64,000 nt of DNA, from the NCBI RefSeq assembly GCF_022678645.1, contig NZ_JALBWV010000012.1, positions 113,233-177,232 of the forward strand. Reading direction: 5' to 3'. Below are positions 25,579-33,746 of the stretch, in pieces (position 1 is the first letter of the stretch; the number at the start of each line of letters is the position of its first letter). This DNA is from Saccharopolyspora soli (GTDB taxonomy: Bacteria > Actinomycetota > Actinomycetes > Mycobacteriales > Pseudonocardiaceae). Below the pieces are notes generated by a model that did not search any database, had not been told where the DNA came from, and saw only the letters and a list, made by a program, of their open reading frames with translations. A program made the position numbers and the translations under genes.

Positions 25579-26694
25579 GTGGACCTCTCGTTCTCCGCCG
25601 CTGACCGGGCGTTCCGCGACGAGGTTCGGAAGTGGCTGCGGGAGCACGTGCCGCGAGAACCGCTGCCGTCGCTGGAAACCGAGGAGGGCTTCGCCGCGCA
25701 CCGCCGCTGGGAGCAGGAACTGCACGAGGCCCGGCTGTCGGCGGTGTCCTGGCCCGAGGAGTTCGGCGGGCGTGGTGCATCTCTGCTGCAATGGGTGCTC
25801 TTCGAAGAGGAGTACTACGCTGCGGGTGCGCCCGGCCGGGTCAGCCAGAACGGCATCTTCCTGCTGGCGCCAACGCTTTTCGAGCACGGAACAGGACATC
25901 AGCGACAGCGCTATCTGCCGCGGATGGCCGCTGGCGCGGAAATCTGGGCGCAAGCCTGGTCCGAACCCGAAGCCGGCAGCGACCTGGCCGGGATCCGCTC
26001 CACCGCCCGGCGGGTCGACGGCGGCTGGTCGTTGTCCGGTCAGAAGACGTGGAGTTCCCGCGCGGCGTTCGCGGATCGGGCGTTCGGGCTGTTCCGCAGC
26101 GATCCGACGGCGCAGCGGCACCGGGGGTTGACGTACTTCCTCTTCCCGCTGGACGCCGATGGCGTAACGGTCCGTCCGATCCGGCGGATGGATGGCAAAC
26201 CCGCGTTCGCCGAGTTGTTCCTGGACGAGGTGTTCGTGCCCGACCGCGACGTGCTCGGCACGGTCGGCGAAGGCTGGCGGGTGGCGATGAGCACCGCGAG
26301 CAACGAGCGCGGTCTGACGCTGCGCAGCCCCGGTCGATTCCTCGCGACGGCACGCCGCCTCGCCGAGTTGCCGGGCGCGCTCGACGACGACAGGGTTGTC
26401 GATGCGTGGATCGGCGCGCAGGCTTACCGGCTGGCCACGTTCGAGACCGTGACGAAGGTCCTCGAAGGCGGGACGTTGGGCGCCGAAGCCAGTCTGAACA
26501 AGCTGTTCTGGTCCGAATTGGACATCCAGCTGCACGAAATGGCCTGGGAACTCCTCGGGCCGGAGGCCGAACTGTCGCCCTGGGTCGAGGGATACCTGTT
26601 CTCACTCGCCGGTCCGATCTACGCGGGTACCAACGAAATCCAACGCAACATCGCCGCCGAACGGGTGCTCGGGCTACCGAGGGGGTCGCGATGA
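25579..26694 (+). CDS. fadE31: Acyl-CoA dehydrogenase, FadE31-like
   Basis: 371 residues. SEPEAGSDLAGIRSTARR, LSGQKTWSSRAAFADRAFGL and the C-terminal YAGTNEIQRNIAAERVLGLPRG place it in the acyl-CoA dehydrogenase family. GTG 25579 lies 5 nt after the hydratase stop. Order and sizes (371-347-361) parallel fadE31-fadE32-fadE33 of the mycobacterial HIP cluster, so I infer it forms a heteromer with one of the following subunits. The individual assignment rests on order and was not tested by alignment. Confidence 0.82.
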   Translation: MDLSFSAADRAFRDEVRKWLREHVPREPLPSLETEEGFAAHRRWEQELHEARLSAVSWPEEFGGRGASLLQWVLFEEEYYAAGAPGRVSQNGIFLLAPTLFEHGTGHQRQRYLPRMAAGAEIWAQAWSEPEAGSDLAGIRSTARRVDGGWSLSGQKTWSSRAAFADRAFGLFRSDPTAQRHRGLTYFLFPLDADGVTVRPIRRMDGKPAFAELFLDEVFVPDRDVLGTVGEGWRVAMSTASNERGLTLRSPGRFLATARRLAELPGALDDDRVVDAWIGAQAYRLATFETVTKVLEGGTLGAEASLNKLFWSELDIQLHEMAWELLGPEAELSPWVEGYLFSLAGPIYAGTNEIQRNIAAERVLGLPRGSR

Positions 26695-27734
26695 GGTTCG
26701 CGCTGGACCAGGAACAGCAGGACATGGCCGACGCCCTGCGGAACCTGCTCAACGCTGCTGACACCCCGCGAATCGCCCGCGACTGGGCGGTCGGCGACGC
26801 CGAGGCGTGGTGGAAGCTGTGGCGCGGGCTCGCCGAGCTCGGACTCACCGGGCTCACCGTTGCACAGCGCCACGGCGGCCTCGGGCTCGGACCGGTGGAA
26901 CTGGCCGTCTGCCTGGAGGAATGCGGCTACGCCGCGCTGCCCGGCCCGCTGGTCGAATCGCTGGCCTTCCTGCCCCGGCTGCTCTCCGACGCGTGGCTGG
27001 AAGACCTCGCGGCGGGCCGATCGATCGGTACCGCCGTAATCGCCGATCACCTGCCGTACGCACTCGATGCCGACCAGGCCGACGCGGTGTTCCACTGCGA
27101 CAGCACCGTGCGACGACTCGGCGGAATCCGGTTGCGCCGACAGGAGTCGTTCGACCCGACCCGCCGACTGTTCAGAGTGGATCATTCCGCTTCGGCGTTG
27201 GTATCGGGCGACTTCGACGCGGCTTTCGACGAGGGAGTGCTGGGTTGCGCCAGCTATCTGCTCGGTCTCGGGCGGCGATTGCTCGACACCTCGACCGAAT
27301 ACGTCAAGCAACGGCACCAGTTCGGCCGCCCGGTCGGCGAATTCCAAGCGGTGAAGCACCACCTCGCGAACGTTGCGCTGAAGCTGGAGTTCGCCCGCCC
27401 GCTCATCCGGGGTGCCTGCCTGTCGATGGCCGACGACGTTCCGTGGCGTTTCCGTGACGTGTCGGCGGCCAAGATCGCCGCCGGTGACGCGGCCTACGCC
27501 GCAGCGCGCACAGCGCTCCAGGTGCACGGCGCGATCGGCTACACCGCAGAGCACGACCTGCACCTGTGGTTGACCAAGGCGACCGCGCTGCGCTCCGCGT
27601 GGGGAACCCCGGCCTGGCACCGCCGCCGCGTCGCCGCAGCTCTCGCCACCGATACCACCACCCCGATCGGGGCCGCCTCCGGCGCTGGTGGCGCCGATTT
27701 CGCGAGAAATCGGCGGCATTCCGCGGCCGGATGA
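26691..27734 (+). CDS. fadE32: Acyl-CoA dehydrogenase-like subunit, FadE32-like
   Basis: 347 residues. The N-terminal helical domain and the C-terminal RHQFGRPVGEFQAVKHHLANVA and ALQVHGAIGYTAEHDLHLWL (read in parts) are typical, whereas the middle beta-domain is shortened and lacks the SEPxAGSD loop, as in non-catalytic partners of heteromeric steroid ACADs. ATG overlaps the fadE31 stop (ATGA). The last about 17 residues (GADFARNRRHSAAG region) are encoded by a dispersed palindrome and look like an appended tail. FadE32 acts on MOODA-CoA in the late pathway. Confidence 0.8.
   Translation: MRFALDQEQQDMADALRNLLNAADTPRIARDWAVGDAEAWWKLWRGLAELGLTGLTVAQRHGGLGLGPVELAVCLEECGYAALPGPLVESLAFLPRLLSDAWLEDLAAGRSIGTAVIADHLPYALDADQADAVFHCDSTVRRLGGIRLRRQESFDPTRRLFRVDHSASALVSGDFDAAFDEGVLGCASYLLGLGRRLLDTSTEYVKQRHQFGRPVGEFQAVKHHLANVALKLEFARPLIRGACLSMADDVPWRFRDVSAAKIAAGDAAYAAARTALQVHGAIGYTAEHDLHLWLTKATALRSAWGTPAWHRRRVAAALATDTTTPIGAASGAGGADFARNRRHSAAG
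27693..27714. repeat. Dispersed palindrome, family C copy 2, inside the fadE32 3' end
   Basis: GCCGATTT...AAATCGGC with a near-symmetrical centre. The element lies within the last codons of fadE32 and encodes part of its C-terminal tail. Confidence 0.7.
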
Positions 27735-27749
27735 GTATTTGGAGGTGCC

Positions 27750-28835
27750 GTGCGTTTCGCATTCACCGAGGAGCAGGAAGAACTGCGCCGCACCGTGCGC
27801 AAACTGCTCGATCGCCACGGTGGCCCGCCGAGCCATGCACCGGATGCGCCCGATCCGGGCTACGACCCGGTGCTGTGGAAGCAGCTCGCGGAAGTCGGGG
27901 CGCACGGCCTGGCCATCCCGGAAGACCACGGCGGCAGCGGGTTCAGCCTGCTGGAAACCCTGATCGTCGTCGAAGAGCTCGGCAGGCGGCTGGTGGCGAA
28001 TCCGTTCCTCGGCAGCGCCGTGATCAGTGCGGAAACCCTCCTGGCCAGCGGCAACACCGATGCCTGCGCACGGCTGCTGCCCGGCATCGCATCCGGCGAA
28101 CGAGTCGTCTCGCTCGCCTGGGCGGAGCCGGATTCCCATTGGGAGGCCGACACATGCGCCACAACAGCACGCCACGACGATCGCTGGTTGCTCGACGGCC
28201 GCAAGTCCTACGTGCTCGACGGCGCGCAGGCCGACACCCTCCTGGTCGTCGCCGCGACGGCCGACTCGCCTTCCCTGTTCTCGGTGGATCCGGATCCGTC
28301 CATTGTGGCCTCGGCAACTCCGCTGGACCTCACCCGGCGGATGGCCGAGGTCCAGCTGACCGCAACACCCGCAACGCTCATCGGTGACGCGCCGCTGCAA
28401 CGTGCACTGGATGTCGCGGCCGCCGCGATCGCCGCCGAACAGATCGGCGCCGCCCAGCGCTGGCTGCACGAAACGGTCGAGTACGCCAAGCTGCGCAGGC
28501 AGTTCGGTCGACCGATCGGCTCCTTCCAGGCGATCAAACACCGGCTCGCGGACTGCTACGTGGCGATCGAGTCGGCCCGCTCGCTCTCCTACGCGGCCAG
28601 CTGGGCGGTGTCCACTCGCGACGAAGCAGCGGCCGAACTGGCGGCGATGGCCAAATCGGCCTGCTGCGAAGCGTACTCAGCGATAGCCGCCGAAGGCATC
28701 CAACTGCACGGCGGAATGGGCATAACCTGGGAGCACGAAGCCCACCTGCACCTGAAAAGAGCCCACGCGGCCACCCACCTCTTCGGCACCCCCCGCGACC
28801 ACCGCACCCGGCTCCCCTTGACGTCCCGCCCGTGA
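27750..28835 (+). CDS. ipdE2: IpdE2/FadE33-like acyl-CoA dehydrogenase subunit
   Basis: 361 residues. RRQFGRPIGSFQAIKHRLADCYVA (read in parts) and IAAEGIQLHGGMGITWEHEAHLHLKR in the C-terminal half bind FAD/ADP across the subunit interface. GTG 27750 follows GGAGG at 27741. By position it corresponds to FadE33 (IpdE2), partner of IpdE1, which is encoded on the other strand. It ends convergent to the MaoC pair; a weak inverted repeat CCCCGGC/GCCGGGG (28837-28868) follows the stop. Confidence 0.8.
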   Translation: MRFAFTEEQEELRRTVRKLLDRHGGPPSHAPDAPDPGYDPVLWKQLAEVGAHGLAIPEDHGGSGFSLLETLIVVEELGRRLVANPFLGSAVISAETLLASGNTDACARLLPGIASGERVVSLAWAEPDSHWEADTCATTARHDDRWLLDGRKSYVLDGAQADTLLVVAATADSPSLFSVDPDPSIVASATPLDLTRRMAEVQLTATPATLIGDAPLQRALDVAAAAIAAEQIGAAQRWLHETVEYAKLRRQFGRPIGSFQAIKHRLADCYVAIESARSLSYAASWAVSTRDEAAAELAAMAKSACCEAYSAIAAEGIQLHGGMGITWEHEAHLHLKRAHAATHLFGTPRDHRTRLPLTSRP

Positions 28836-28881
28836 TCCCCGGCCGGTCACGGATCACTTCAGCCGGGGCCCTGCGCGCGGG

Positions 28882-29310
28882 TCAACTCAGTTGGACGACT
28901 GCTTGGGCGTTGGCCAGGACCTCGATACCGTCGGTCGTGGCGGCCAGGTCCACCACGACCTGCTTGTCCCCGGTCTTCTCCGCCACGCGGCCGGTGACCA
29001 CGACTTCCACTCCTTCGTCGTCGTCCGGGACCACCACCGGCTTGGCGAAGCGGACGCCGTACTCCAGCACCGCTCCCGGATCTCCCACCCAGTCCGTGAC
29101 CAGCCGGGCCGCTTCGGCCATCGTCAGCATGCCGTGCGCGATCACGTTCGGCAGGCCCGCTTGCTTGGCGATCCGCTCGTTCCAGTGGATCACGTTGAAG
29201 TCGCCCGATGCTCCGCAGTACTTCACCAGCGTCAGGCGCTGGATCGGATAGTGCTCGGGGCCGATCTCGGTGCCGACCTCGACGTCGTCGTAACGCACGC
29301 TAGCCGCCAC
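28882..29310 (-). CDS. MaoC-type dehydratase/hydratase, HadB-like
   Basis: 142-residue hot-dog protein with the R-specific hydratase motif CGASGDFNVIHWNERIAKQAGLPNVIAHG (read in parts), whose Asp and His are catalytic in HadB and MaoC enzymes. GTG 29310 begins 3 nt after the partner gene. It resembles HadB of mycobacterial FAS-II, but here it sits with fadA6 in the HIP gene region, so a hydratase role in beta-oxidation of the ring-opened acid is more plausible than mycolate synthesis. This is an inference from location. Confidence 0.83.
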   Translation of the reverse strand: MAASVRYDDVEVGTEIGPEHYPIQRLTLVKYCGASGDFNVIHWNERIAKQAGLPNVIAHGMLTMAEAARLVTDWVGDPGAVLEYGVRFAKPVVVPDDDEGVEVVVTGRVAEKTGDKQVVVDLAATTDGIEVLANAQAVVQLS

Positions 29311-29313
29311 GGT

Positions 29314-29781
29314 TCACTCCCCTGCCTGCCCGGCCGCGGTGCCCCGCGACACGATGACGTTCATCGTCGCGCACACCAACTCGCCGTCCGCGTCGCGGAT
29401 CTCGGTCTCGATGCGCACCAGCTCGTTGCGCCCCGCGTCGCGGATCTCGGCGATCCGCCCCTGCGCCGTGAGCACGTCACCGGCGCGGATCGGCCGCCGG
29501 TACCGGAACTTCTGCTCGCCGTGCACGACCATCCGGTGGTTGAGCCCGAAGTCGGGATGCCGGATCGGGCTGTTCGGCGATGCCGCGCCAGCCGCGACGA
29601 TGCCGAAGGTCGGTGGGGCGATCACGTCGGGATGACCGAGTTCGCGCGCTGCCGCCGGACTGCGGTAGGCCGGGTTCTCGTCACCGACCGCGTCGGCGAA
29701 TTCGCGGATCTTGCCGCGCGTCACCTCGTACGGCTCGTCGGAGCTGAAGGTGTGCCCGATGAAATCGCGGTTGATGGCCAA
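29314..29781 (-). CDS. MaoC-like dehydratase N-terminal-type subunit, HadA-like
   Basis: 155-residue hot-dog protein of the non-catalytic HadA/HadC type (FAS1_DH_region-like): GHTFSSDEPYEVTRGKIREFADAVGDENPAY and GEQKFRYRRPIRAGDVLTAQGR (read in parts). A TTG start at 29781 is inferred (MAINRDFIG); no ATG/GTG fits. It lies 54 bp after fadA6 and directly before the HadB-like gene, so it is expected to form a heterodimer with it. Confidence 0.82.
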   Translation of the reverse strand: MAINRDFIGHTFSSDEPYEVTRGKIREFADAVGDENPAYRSPAAARELGHPDVIAPPTFGIVAAGAASPNSPIRHPDFGLNHRMVVHGEQKFRYRRPIRAGDVLTAQGRIAEIRDAGRNELVRIETEIRDADGELVCATMNVIVSRGTAAGQAGE

Positions 29782-29835
29782 TGGAATTCCTCTCCGCCGC
29801 GCTTCGCCGACCGTGCCGCGTTCGCACCACCAGGA

Positions 29836-30999
29836 TCAGCCGAGGCGTTCGAGCACGGTCACGTTCGCAGTGCCGCCGCCCTCGCACATCGTTTGCAGTC
29901 CGTAGCGGCCGCCGGTGCGTTCCAGTTCGGCGAGCAGCGTCGTCATCAGCTTGGTGCCGGTGGCTCCCAGCGGATGGCCGAGGGCGATCGCGCCGCCGTT
30001 GGGGTTGACCCGCGCCGGGTCGATGTCGATCTCCTTCAGCCAGGCCAGCACCACGCTGGCGAAGGCTTCGTTGATCTCGACCACATCGATGTCTGCGGGG
30101 CTCAGCCCGGTCTTGGCCAGCGCGTGCCGGGTCGCCGGAATCGGCGCCGACAGCATGAAGATCGGGTCGTCACCGCGAACGCTCATGTGGTGCACGCGGG
30201 CGCGCGGCCTCAGACCGTGTTCGGCAACAGCCCGTTCCGAGGCGACCAGCAGCGCCGATGCGCCGTCGGAGATCTGGCTGGCCAACCCGGCGGTGATCCG
30301 GCCGTCCTCGCGCAGCGGCTTGAGACCTTCGAGCTTCTGCTTGTCGGTGTCCCGGCGCGGCCCCTCGTCGCGCTCGACACCGGCGATCGGCGCCAACTCC
30401 TCGTCGAACCGGCCGGTGTCGATGGCCTCGACGGCCCGGCGGTGGCTGGTCAGCGCGAACTCCTCCATGTCGTCGCGGGAGATGTCCCACTTCTGCGCCA
30501 TCAGCTCGGCGCCCCGGAACTGCGTCACCTCCGCGTCGCCGTACCGGTACTGCCAACCCGCCGAACCGGATTTCGGCCCGTAGGCAACGGGAAACCCGAG
30601 CTCGCCCGCCGCACGCAGCGCGCTGCCGATCGGGATCGCGCTCATGTTCTGCACACCACCGGCGATCACCAGATCCGCTGTGCCGCTGAGCACCGCTTGA
30701 GCGCTGAAATGCACCGCCTGCTGGGAGGATCCGCACTGCCGGTCGATCGTGACGCCGGGGACGTGCTCGGGATAACCCGCCGCGAGCCAGCCGGTGCGGC
30801 CGATGTTGCCCGCCTGCGCGCCAACCGCGTCCACGCATCCCCACACCACGTCGTCGACCTCAGCCGGGTCTATCCCGGTTCGCGCCACCAGGTTCCGCAG
30901 CACGTGCGCGGACAGGTCGGCCGGGTGGATGCCGCTGAGCCCACCACCGCGTTTGCCGACCGGGGTGCGCACCGCGTCGATGATGTACGCCTCCGCCAT
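29836..30999 (-). CDS. fadA6: FadA6, thiolase of the ring C/D degradation pathway
   Basis: 387-residue thiolase. The nucleophilic Cys89 is in DRQCGSSQQA; NEAFA, GHPLGATG and the C-terminal CEGGGTANVTV supply the other active-site residues. The sequence is close to remembered M. tuberculosis FadA6 (Rv3556c), which thiolyses the dioxo-diacyl-CoA produced by IpdAB. ATG 30999 follows AAGGGG. It heads the fadA6-HadA-HadB operon; only a degenerate KstR2 half-site is seen upstream. Confidence 0.9.
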   Translation of the reverse strand: MAEAYIIDAVRTPVGKRGGGLSGIHPADLSAHVLRNLVARTGIDPAEVDDVVWGCVDAVGAQAGNIGRTGWLAAGYPEHVPGVTIDRQCGSSQQAVHFSAQAVLSGTADLVIAGGVQNMSAIPIGSALRAAGELGFPVAYGPKSGSAGWQYRYGDAEVTQFRGAELMAQKWDISRDDMEEFALTSHRRAVEAIDTGRFDEELAPIAGVERDEGPRRDTDKQKLEGLKPLREDGRITAGLASQISDGASALLVASERAVAEHGLRPRARVHHMSVRGDDPIFMLSAPIPATRHALAKTGLSPADIDVVEINEAFASVVLAWLKEIDIDPARVNPNGGAIALGHPLGATGTKLMTTLLAELERTGGRYGLQTMCEGGGTANVTVLERLG

Positions 31000-31087
31000 G
31001 ACTGCCCCTTCCGCACGGGCGGATCCGGACGCGCTGAATCCGCCGGACACCAGCAGCAGGCCCAGCCTAGCGAGCGGTGTCCAGCGG

Positions 31088-31101
31088 AACAAGCAAGCGT
31101 T
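31088..31101. promoter_or_regulatory. Possible degenerate KstR2 site before fadA6
   Basis: On the minus strand AACGCTTGCTTGTT keeps one intact half (CTTGnT) of the KstR2 palindrome; the other half is lost. It lies about 90 bp upstream of fadA6, a gene of the KstR2 regulon in mycobacteria. Confidence 0.35.
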
Positions 31102-31147
31102 AGGTTGCGGCTGGAGAACTCGCGCGGACCAGAGGCCCCGCACTCTC

Positions 31148-31987
31148 TCAGGGTTTGCGGGCGACTGCTCCGGCGATGCAGTACTGCACCGGGTAGCGCG
31201 GCCTCAGCCGGGGTCCGGTCGGCCACCAGTCGCAGCACCGCACCAGGCCGGGGTTGATGAATTCCAGCCCTGGGAACATGCCCTCGATCTGGGCATGGGT
31301 GCGGAACACGCCGGTGCCCATCGGACTGTGCAGGAACGTCTGCTCCATGCGGCGCGCCAGGTCGCTGTGCTCGGCGGTCTCCGGGTCGAGGAAATGGCTG
31401 ATGGCCACGTAGGAACCCGATGGCAGCGCATCGATGTACTCCCGCATGATGTCGGCCGGTGGGCGCGCACCGTCGTAGTGGTGCAGGGTGCCCAGCTGGA
31501 ACAGCGCGATCGGCTCGGCGAAGTCCAGGTGGCTGCGGACCACGTCGTCCTGCAGGATCCGCGCCGGTTCGAAGATGTCGGCCGGGCTGAAGTGGGTCTG
31601 CGAGTTCTCCTCCAGCAGGGCGCGGCCGTGCGCGAGCACGACCGGGTCGTTGTCGACGTAGACCACCCTGGCCTCGGGTTTGATCCGCTGCGCCACCTGG
31701 TGGGTGTTCTCCGCGGTGGGCAGTCCGGATCCGCAGTCCAGGAACTGGGTTACGCCGGTTTCGGCGGCGATGAACCGGGTGACCCGGATCAGGAACTGGC
31801 GGTTGTCCCACGCGAGCTGGTGGGCTTCCGGGGCGACCTCCCGAACGCGGCGGAAGACCTCCCGGTCGACCTCGTAGTTGTCCTTCCCACCAAGGAAAGC
31901 GTCGTAGACGCGGGCGATGCTGGCTTTGCTGGTGTCGATGTGGATCGGGGCGGCGTCGTCGTCGGACGCAGTGAGGTCAGCGGCCAT
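31148..31987 (-). CDS. SAM-dependent methyltransferase, Methyltransf_19 (DUF574) family
   Basis: 279 residues. Typical of this actinobacterial family are IDTSKASIARVYDAFLGGKDNYEVDRE at the N-terminus (read in parts), the SAM motif FLDCGSGLPTAENTHQVAQ, VVYVDNDPVVLAHGRALL, and the C-terminal LVRCCDWWPTGP. Members are abundant and often sit near XRE/DUF397 regulatory pairs, as here. The substrate is unknown. It is divergent from the XRE gene; its stop lies in the promoter region of fadA6. Confidence 0.9.
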   Translation of the reverse strand: MAADLTASDDDAAPIHIDTSKASIARVYDAFLGGKDNYEVDREVFRRVREVAPEAHQLAWDNRQFLIRVTRFIAAETGVTQFLDCGSGLPTAENTHQVAQRIKPEARVVYVDNDPVVLAHGRALLEENSQTHFSPADIFEPARILQDDVVRSHLDFAEPIALFQLGTLHHYDGARPPADIMREYIDALPSGSYVAISHFLDPETAEHSDLARRMEQTFLHSPMGTGVFRTHAQIEGMFPGLEFINPGLVRCCDWWPTGPRLRPRYPVQYCIAGAVARKP

Positions 31988-32181
31988 GATGTCCTCGCTA
32001 GCGGATCGGGGTGTCGGGTGCCCGAAGATTGCATAGCGTACGAGCTTCGCTGCGCTGAGTAAACGACTTGTGTTCGCACCGTAATCCCAGGGGCCGGATC
32101 GTGGTCCGCGGCTGCCTGATCAGTGCGGGTATTCGCCCAGTAGTGGTGCGAGAATCGGGGCGGGCGATCAGGAGGTGGGCG

Positions 32182-33078
32182 ATGACCGAGCAGGCGGATC
32201 CGAGATCCGCTCGCGACGAGGACTCCGGCACGGACGGCAGTCCGACGGCCCGGCGCATCATCCTGGGCGCACAGCTGCGGCGGCTTCGGGAGAACGCGGA
32301 GATCCTGCCCGCCGAAGCGGCCTACGCCATCCGCGGCTCGGAGTCCAAGATCAGCCGGATGGAGTTGGGCAAGGTCGCCTTCAAGGAGCGCGACATCGTC
32401 GACCTGCTCACGATGTACGGGGTGACCGATCCGGCCGAGCGGGCGCGTTTCCTGCAACTGGTCGCGGAATCCAAGCAACCGGGCTGGTGGAACCGGTACG
32501 CGGTGGCGATGCCGCAGTGGTTCCAGGACTACGTCGGGCTCGAAGGAGCGGCCGCCCGGATCCAGACCTACGAGCTGCAGTTCGTGCCGGGCCTGTTGCA
32601 GACCGAGGAGTACGCGCTGGCCATCGCGAGTTCGGGACATCCGAAACTGGTCGATGACGACGCGCGCCGCCGCGTGTCGTTGCGCATGAAGCGCCAGAAA
32701 CTGCTCGCCCGGCCGGACGCGCCGCGGCTGTGGGCGGTGGTCGACGAATCGGTGCTGCACCGGCCGATCGGCGGCGTCGACGTGCTGCGACGGCAGTTCG
32801 ACCACCTGCTGGAAATGACGAAGTTGCCCAACATCGCGTTGCAGGTGGTGCCGTTCGCGCTCAGCGGGTACGCGGCGGAAGGTTCGTTCACCATGCTGCG
32901 CTTCGCCGAACCCGAACTGCCGGACGTGGTGTTCCTGGAGCATCTCGGCGGCGCGTTGTACCTGGACAAGCGGGAAGAGATCGAGTGGTACGGCCGGACG
33001 CTCGACCGCCTGATGGTCGATGCCCGGACTCCCGAGCAGAGCAGGCAAATGCTGTTGAAGATGCGGGCGGCGCTGTGA
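32182..33078 (+). CDS. XRE-family regulator with DUF5753 domain
   Basis: 298 residues. The N-terminal helix-turn-helix is around ILGAQLRRLRENAEI...GSESKISRMELGK (about residues 25-65). The C-terminal DUF5753 has the hallmark YELQFVPGLLQTEEYA and LPNIALQVVPF. ATG 32182 follows GGAGGTG. This family (WhiJ-like in Streptomyces) pairs with small DUF397 proteins and influences development or secondary metabolism. Here DUF397 follows within 110 bp. Confidence 0.92.
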   Translation: MTEQADPRSARDEDSGTDGSPTARRIILGAQLRRLRENAEILPAEAAYAIRGSESKISRMELGKVAFKERDIVDLLTMYGVTDPAERARFLQLVAESKQPGWWNRYAVAMPQWFQDYVGLEGAAARIQTYELQFVPGLLQTEEYALAIASSGHPKLVDDDARRRVSLRMKRQKLLARPDAPRLWAVVDESVLHRPIGGVDVLRRQFDHLLEMTKLPNIALQVVPFALSGYAAEGSFTMLRFAEPELPDVVFLEHLGGALYLDKREEIEWYGRTLDRLMVDARTPEQSRQMLLKMRAAL

Positions 33079-33184
33079 TCCGATCGTTCGAGTACGCACA
33101 GTGATCGCTTGATCGCGCTGCGCTGTGGTACCGTCTCGTGCAATGGCGTATGCAATTGCATGTGCAGTTGACCGAGGAGATCTG

Positions 33185-33418
33185 ATGAGCGATCAGTTCG
33201 AGGTCCCGGTCGCCGAGCTCGCGGGTGTGACCTGGCGAAAGTCCCGTCACAGCGGGAAGTGGGGCAACTGCATCGAGCTCGCCGCGTTGGACGACGGAAC
33301 CATCGCGTTGCGCCAATCGCGCCAGTCGCACGGGACTGCGCTGATCTGCACCCGAGCAGAACTGGCCGCTTTTTTCAGCGGTGCCAAGGACGGTGAATTC
33401 GATGACCTCGTCCTTTGA
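33185..33418 (+). CDS. DUF397 protein
   Basis: 77 residues with the family signature VTWRKSRHSGKWGNCIELA and a C-terminal FFSGAKDGEFDDL. ATG 33185 follows GAGGAG. It is the usual partner of the upstream XRE/DUF5753 protein; the pair may act as an antitoxin-like or regulatory module. Its 3' end overlaps the next gene by 17 nt. Confidence 0.9.
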   Translation: MSDQFEVPVAELAGVTWRKSRHSGKWGNCIELAALDDGTIALRQSRQSHGTALICTRAELAAFFSGAKDGEFDDLVL

Positions 33419-33719
33419 GGCCCATCCTGATTCCAGCATCCGCCTGCGCCAACTCATGGCGCGTGGATTCCGGCTGATGCCACCGGTTCGGGACACCGAC
33501 GGCGAGCTGATGGCCCTGATCTACGTGCGGCCGCACGGCGACATCATCGACATAGTGGAGTTGCGCGGCGAGGACGACGTGCGCGCAGCACGGGTTTCGC
33601 GCAAGGACGGCATTCGGGACGACCCGAGCACGGCGCAGTGGCGGACGGCTGGCGCGGCGTGCGACGTCCTGGACCAGGTGCTCGCGCTCCCGGAGCGGCT
33701 GATCATCGTGCGCGCGTGA
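33402..33719 (+). CDS. Conserved-looking hypothetical protein after DUF397
   Basis: About 105 residues, soluble, no signal. The core MALIYVRPHGDIIDIVELRGEDDVRAARVS (read in parts) suggests a small alpha/beta domain. ATG 33402 is used; an in-frame GTG at 33381 is possible. It overlaps DUF397 and is probably co-translated, suggesting a third component of the XRE-DUF397 module. No function is recognised. Confidence 0.75.
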   Translation: MTSSFEAHPDSSIRLRQLMARGFRLMPPVRDTDGELMALIYVRPHGDIIDIVELRGEDDVRAARVSRKDGIRDDPSTAQWRTAGAACDVLDQVLALPERLIIVRA

Positions 33720-33746
33720 TGTTCGGCCGCGAGCGGACCGCTCCAG

